This document shows positions 14,300-17,215 of a stretch of DNA of 17,215 nucleotides, piece after piece. This DNA comes from JANPCX01 sp046094425 (GTDB taxonomy: Bacteria > Pseudomonadota > Gammaproteobacteria > Burkholderiales > Burkholderiaceae_C), in contig JBJTHI010000206.1 in the NCBI GenBank assembly GCA_046094425.1, positions 1 through 17,215 of the forward strand, written 5' to 3'. Made by a program: the position numbers and the translations under genes. Under the pieces are notes generated by a model. It had not been told where the DNA came from. It did not search any database and worked only from the letters and a program-made list of their open reading frames with translations. The first letter of the stretch is position 1. Each line of letters starts with the position of its first letter.

Positions 14300-15438
14300 A
14301 GCGCCGGCAATGGTTGGCAGCGGCTTGCGGACATTGCGCAGCCATGTCTCTTTGGCCAACTGCGCATGCCGCTGAGTGGACGGCGCCACCTCGGTTCACC
14401 AGACCTGACTTGTCAACCGATGAAGGTGGGCTGTGGGCCATGATGGATCGGGAGGAGGTCAGAGTACGCCGAAGCCCGTTCACGCTGCGGGATGTCGTGT
14501 TGCGCGACTACCTTCAAGGCATCGCTTGCAAGATGGCGGGTGACCATTGCCCGGACTTGCGTGTATACCCCGTTCGCGTCCCCTACTTCAACGCCAGCAT
14601 GGCTCCCAACGGCATGATGCAAATTTGGTCAGGCATGTTGCTTCGCGTTGAGAACGAGGCTCAACTGGCGGCCATCATTGGGCACGAGATGGGGCACTAC
14701 CTCCAGCGTCACACGTTGGAGCGATTGCGAGATGTAAAAGCCAAATCCGCTTTTGCCGCGCTACTGGCACCGTTTGGACTCATCGGGGCATTGGGTGGCC
14801 TGGCGGCGGTAGCCAGCGCGTTCGCTTTCTCTCGTAGTCAAGAATTGGAGGCAGACACCATAGGTCTGGCATTGATGCTCAAAGCGGGCTACGACCCAAG
14901 AGAAGCGTCGAAAATCTGGGCCAATTTGCAGGCCGAGTTGGCGGTTGCACCCAATGGTGACCCGACCAAAAACAGCCCCATGTTTGCCACACACCCGCCA
15001 TCGGAAGAGCGAAAAGCAAATCTTGAGCGTCTGGCCAGCGCAACATCTGGCGGCTTCGTTGGCAGCAACGAATTTTCTGAGAAGATCGCGTTCATCCAAG
15101 CCGACTTGCTGGAAGACGAGATCAAACGCGGCCAACACGACGAGACCTTGGTTTTGCTCAACCGCATAATGGAGAAACAGAGTCAACGCTCCGATCTCCA
15201 CTATTTTCGAGGTGAGGTCCGGCGGTTACGCGCAAAAGACAACGATCTAGAGGCTGCGTCCAACGATTTCGACCGCGCCATTCAGTTGGGCAATGAGCCC
15301 GTTCAACTGCACCGCGCCAAGGGCTATATCCACCTTCAACGCAACCAAAGCGAACAAGCTCGTAGCTCATTCGCGCTATACCTCGAGCGCGCCCCTCAGG
15401 CTCCAGATGCGGGGCTGATCCGTCAACACCTGAACTAA
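14296..15438 (+). CDS. Exported M48-family zinc metallopeptidase with TPR-like C-terminal region
   Basis: A 380-residue periplasmic or membrane-associated metalloprotease. The signal peptide (KRRQWLAAACGHCAAMSLWP, then AHA) ends near residue 25. The M48 catalytic domain has HEMGH at 130-134 (two zinc histidines and the catalytic Glu) and the ELEAD motif at 183-187, which supplies the third ligand. A hydrophobic stretch between them (FAALLAPFGLIGALGGLAAV) may associate with the membrane. The C-terminal 100 residues (LHYFRGEVRRLRAKDNDLEA, NDFDRAIQLG, ARSSFALYLERAPQ) look like TPR helices. This resembles the layout of E. coli BepA, which degrades or chaperones stalled outer-membrane proteins, though it is about 100 residues shorter. 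It overlaps the upstream gene by four bases and is followed after 10 bp by a lipoprotein. Confidence 0.93.
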   Translation: MKRRQWLAAACGHCAAMSLWPTAHAAEWTAPPRFTRPDLSTDEGGLWAMMDREEVRVRRSPFTLRDVVLRDYLQGIACKMAGDHCPDLRVYPVRVPYFNASMAPNGMMQIWSGMLLRVENEAQLAAIIGHEMGHYLQRHTLERLRDVKAKSAFAALLAPFGLIGALGGLAAVASAFAFSRSQELEADTIGLALMLKAGYDPREASKIWANLQAELAVAPNGDPTKNSPMFATHPPSEERKANLERLASATSGGFVGSNEFSEKIAFIQADLLEDEIKRGQHDETLVLLNRIMEKQSQRSDLHYFRGEVRRLRAKDNDLEAASNDFDRAIQLGNEPVQLHRAKGYIHLQRNQSEQARSSFALYLERAPQAPDAGLIRQHLN

Positions 15439-15448
15439 AAAGCCACTT

Positions 15449-16024
15449 ATGAAAAACTTTTTGATCACCTTGTTTTTTTCGCTGACATTGGTGGGTTGCG
15501 CCATGGTCAGCAAGGTCAATACAGGAGAAATCGTCGTTCGTGATCGCATGACGGTGACGGTGAAGGACGCCTGGAATCAGTTTGAAGCGGGGATGGCCGA
15601 CAACGCACCAACTTGGACTAAGGAAGGGGTCGCGGTAGACGCCTTGAAGTTTTACGTCGGCATCAAGAACGGCGACCTGATTGCACCAACTCCGGCAGGC
15701 CAAAACGCCAAACCCTTGGCATTCCAATCCAGCATGAAAGCCGCAGAGGTATCTGCTCTGTATCAAGCTCTGCTAACCCGCGACGGCTCCAGCTTCACCT
15801 TGGAAAAACTAGAACCCACAAGCTTTGCGGGCTCACCTGGTTTTCGTTTTGAATACTCACTGGTGCGCAAACAAGACGATGTGCGCTTGCGCGGCATTGC
15901 GGTTGGTGCGGTTCGCGGAGGCGAACTCTTTCTGATTCACTACTCCGCACCTCGTTTGGCGTTTTTCCCCAAGTACGCACCACAGGTTGAAACGCTGATT
16001 CAATCCGCTCGCATCAAAGGCTGA
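15449..16024 (+). CDS. Lipoprotein of unknown function in the M48 peptidase cassette
   Basis: A 191-residue protein with a lipoprotein signal peptide: MKNFLITLFFSLTLVGC, lipobox LVGC with the lipidated cysteine at residue 17. The next residues (AMVSK) lack an Asp at +2, which by the E. coli rule favours outer-membrane sorting. The mature domain reads as alternating beta segments: GEIVVRDRMTVTVKDAWNQF, ALKFYVGIKNGDLI, GFRFEYSLVRKQDDVRLRGI and GGELFLIHYSAPRLAFFPKY. No family name is assigned; I recall similar uncharacterised lipoproteins in proteobacteria. Ten bases separate it from the peptidase gene, so it is likely the third gene of one operon. Its role with the peptidase (substrate, anchor or regulator) is unknown. 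Confidence 0.88.
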   Translation: MKNFLITLFFSLTLVGCAMVSKVNTGEIVVRDRMTVTVKDAWNQFEAGMADNAPTWTKEGVAVDALKFYVGIKNGDLIAPTPAGQNAKPLAFQSSMKAAEVSALYQALLTRDGSSFTLEKLEPTSFAGSPGFRFEYSLVRKQDDVRLRGIAVGAVRGGELFLIHYSAPRLAFFPKYAPQVETLIQSARIKG

Positions 16025-16048
16025 TATTTGAGGGCGGTGAAGTACACC

Positions 16049-16828
16049 ATGCCCCGCTTCGCCGCCAACCTCTCCCTGCTATTCACCGAGCACGCCTTTC
16101 TCGACCGAATCACACAGGCGGCCAAGGCCGGTTTTCAGGCGGTGGAATTTCAGTTTCCCTACGCTTTTGAAGCCCAGCAGATTGCGCAACGCCTGAAAGA
16201 CCACGGCCTACAAGCCGTGTTGCACAACCTGCCTGCGGGCGATTGGCAGGCCGGCGAGCGCGGCATTGCTTGCCGCCCCGACCGTGTGGAGGAGTTCAAA
16301 GCCGGTGTGGCCCAAGCCATTCGTTATGCGCAAGTGCTGGGCGTAACGCAACTCAACTGCCTGGCGGGCATCGCGCCTGCTGGTGTGGCGGACGACGTGC
16401 TGCGCAGCACCTTGGTTGTCAACTTGCGTTACGCCGCCCAAGAGCTGCAACACGCGGGTTTGAAGCTGCTGATCGAGCCCATCAATACCTTCGACATTCC
16501 TGGTTTCTATGTGAACCACACCGCTCAGGCGCTTGATCTTTTGGACGAAGTGGGCGCAGAAAACGCCTTCATCCAATACGACGTGTATCACGCCCAGCGC
16601 ATGGAAGGCGAGCTGGCCACCACGCTGCAAACTCACCTGCCGCGCATCGGGCACATTCAAGTGGCCGACAACCCAGGGCGACGTGAACCTGGCAGTGGAG
16701 AGATCAACTTCGCCTTCTTGTTTGCGCACCTCGACCGCATCGGCTACCAAGGCTGGATCGGTTGTGAGTACAACCCGGCCAGCACCACCGAGGCCGGTTT
16801 GGTTTGGCGCGACAGGCTGCTGCCATGA
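16049..16828 (+). CDS. hyi: Hydroxypyruvate isomerase
   Basis: A 259-residue TIM-barrel enzyme of the xylose-isomerase-like family that interconverts hydroxypyruvate and tartronate semialdehyde. Family sequences are clear: MPRFAANLSLLFTEHAFLDR at the start, GFQAVEFQFPYAF, LHNLPAGDWQAGERGIAC, LLIEPINTFDIPGFYVN, FIQYDVYHAQRMEG, HIQVADNPGRREPGSGEINF and IGCEYNPAS near the end, which include the metal-binding Glu, Asp, His and Glu residues. Length matches characterised Hyi (258). The ATG at 16049 is chosen; an in-frame TTG at 16028 adds seven residues outside the family alignment. Its stop overlaps the glycerate kinase start (ATGA). Confidence 0.95.
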   Translation: MPRFAANLSLLFTEHAFLDRITQAAKAGFQAVEFQFPYAFEAQQIAQRLKDHGLQAVLHNLPAGDWQAGERGIACRPDRVEEFKAGVAQAIRYAQVLGVTQLNCLAGIAPAGVADDVLRSTLVVNLRYAAQELQHAGLKLLIEPINTFDIPGFYVNHTAQALDLLDEVGAENAFIQYDVYHAQRMEGELATTLQTHLPRIGHIQVADNPGRREPGSGEINFAFLFAHLDRIGYQGWIGCEYNPASTTEAGLVWRDRLLP

Positions 16829-17215
16829 CGACCCCGCAGATCCATCCCCGGGAGTTTCTGCGCAGCCTGTTCGACGCTGCCATCGCCAGTGCCCAACCCG
16901 CGCTGTGCATTCCAGCGCATTTGCCCGAGCCACCGAAAGGCCGCGTGATTGTCATTGGCGCAGGCAAAGCCTCGGCGGCGATGGCGCAGGCGGTGGAAGC
17001 GTCGTGGCGCGGGCCCAAAGAACAACTCACTGGCCTGGTGGTCACCCGTTATGGCTACCGCGTGCCCTGCCAGCACATTGAAATTGTGGAAGCTGCCCAC
17101 CCCGTGCCCGATGCGGCTGGGCTGGTGGCCGCCGAGCGAATGTTGCAGCTCGTCTCGAACTTGCACGAAGACGATTTGGTCTTGTGTTTGATCTCGGGCG
17201 GCGGCTCCTCGCTGC
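16825..17215 (+). CDS. Glycerate 2-kinase (GckA/TtuD, MOFRL family), 3' end outside window
   Basis: The first 130 residues of a protein of about 420. Visible motifs are VIVIGAGKASAAMAQAVE (residues about 43-60), which forms the nucleotide-binding loop, LTGLVVTRYGYRVPC, EAAHPVPDAAG and VLCLISGGGSSL at the edge, all characteristic of the glycerate kinase family formerly called hydroxypyruvate reductase TtuD. The enzyme phosphorylates D-glycerate to 2-phosphoglycerate in the cytoplasm. It overlaps hyi by four bases and is translated from its own ATG at 16825. With hyi it fits the glyoxylate/tartronate-semialdehyde pathway; glyoxylate carboligase and the semialdehyde reductase are not in the window. 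Confidence 0.93.
   Translation, partial: MTTPQIHPREFLRSLFDAAIASAQPALCIPAHLPEPPKGRVIVIGAGKASAAMAQAVEASWRGPKEQLTGLVVTRYGYRVPCQHIEIVEAAHPVPDAAGLVAAERMLQLVSNLHEDDLVLCLISGGGSSL

Noticed and set aside
1..17215. CRISPR array, tRNA, rRNA or toxin-antitoxin/defence genes
   Set aside because: No regularly spaced repeats, tRNA-like cloverleaf or defence-family motif was seen in either strand.

Overview
The window looks like chromosomal DNA of a Burkholderiales bacterium of the Comamonadaceae type (Rhodoferax/Limnohabitans/Acidovorax relatives). The basis is GC-rich coding sequence, a diheme cytochrome c4 followed by a System II cytochrome c maturation pair (ResB/CcsA), an msrP-msrQ pair, a DUF1631 protein, and a CCCTTCGACAGGCTCAGGGC-type dispersed repeat that I know from this family. 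No taxonomy search was run, so the genus is not fixed. There is no tRNA, rRNA, CRISPR array, transposase or phage gene.

Layout. 1-1395 (minus): a kefF-kefC-type potassium efflux pair whose stop and start codons overlap; kefC runs off the left edge. 1515-3791 (plus): a large DUF1631 protein. 3865-4568 (minus): a gene graveyard in which the N-terminus of a TonB-dependent receptor is joined out of frame to the C-terminal third of a sucrose phosphorylase-type GH13 enzyme. Upstream of it lie a 22-bp perfect palindromic operator, an adjoining inverted repeat and an intact LacI-family regulator (4866-5966, minus). This is best read as a sugar-uptake and phosphorolysis locus that lost its middle by deletion. 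5979-6737 (minus): the ribosome-assembly GTPase EngB/YihA.

6815-13383 (plus) is a respiration and envelope redox block: cytochrome c4, a strong terminator, resB-ccsA (overlapping), a 114-aa conserved protein of unknown role, then msrP and msrQ (periplasmic methionine sulfoxide repair). A 72-bp inverted pair of repeats (REPIN-like) separates msrP from msrQ and creates a false N-terminal extension of msrQ.

13544-16024 (plus) is a tight cassette of three exported proteins: a secreted protein of unknown function, an M48 zinc metallopeptidase with a helical TPR-like tail, and a lipoprotein. It is the best candidate here for an undescribed system, probably acting in envelope maintenance. 16049-17215 (plus): hydroxypyruvate isomerase and the start of a glycerate 2-kinase, overlapping by four bases and belonging to the glyoxylate/tartronate-semialdehyde route to glycerate.
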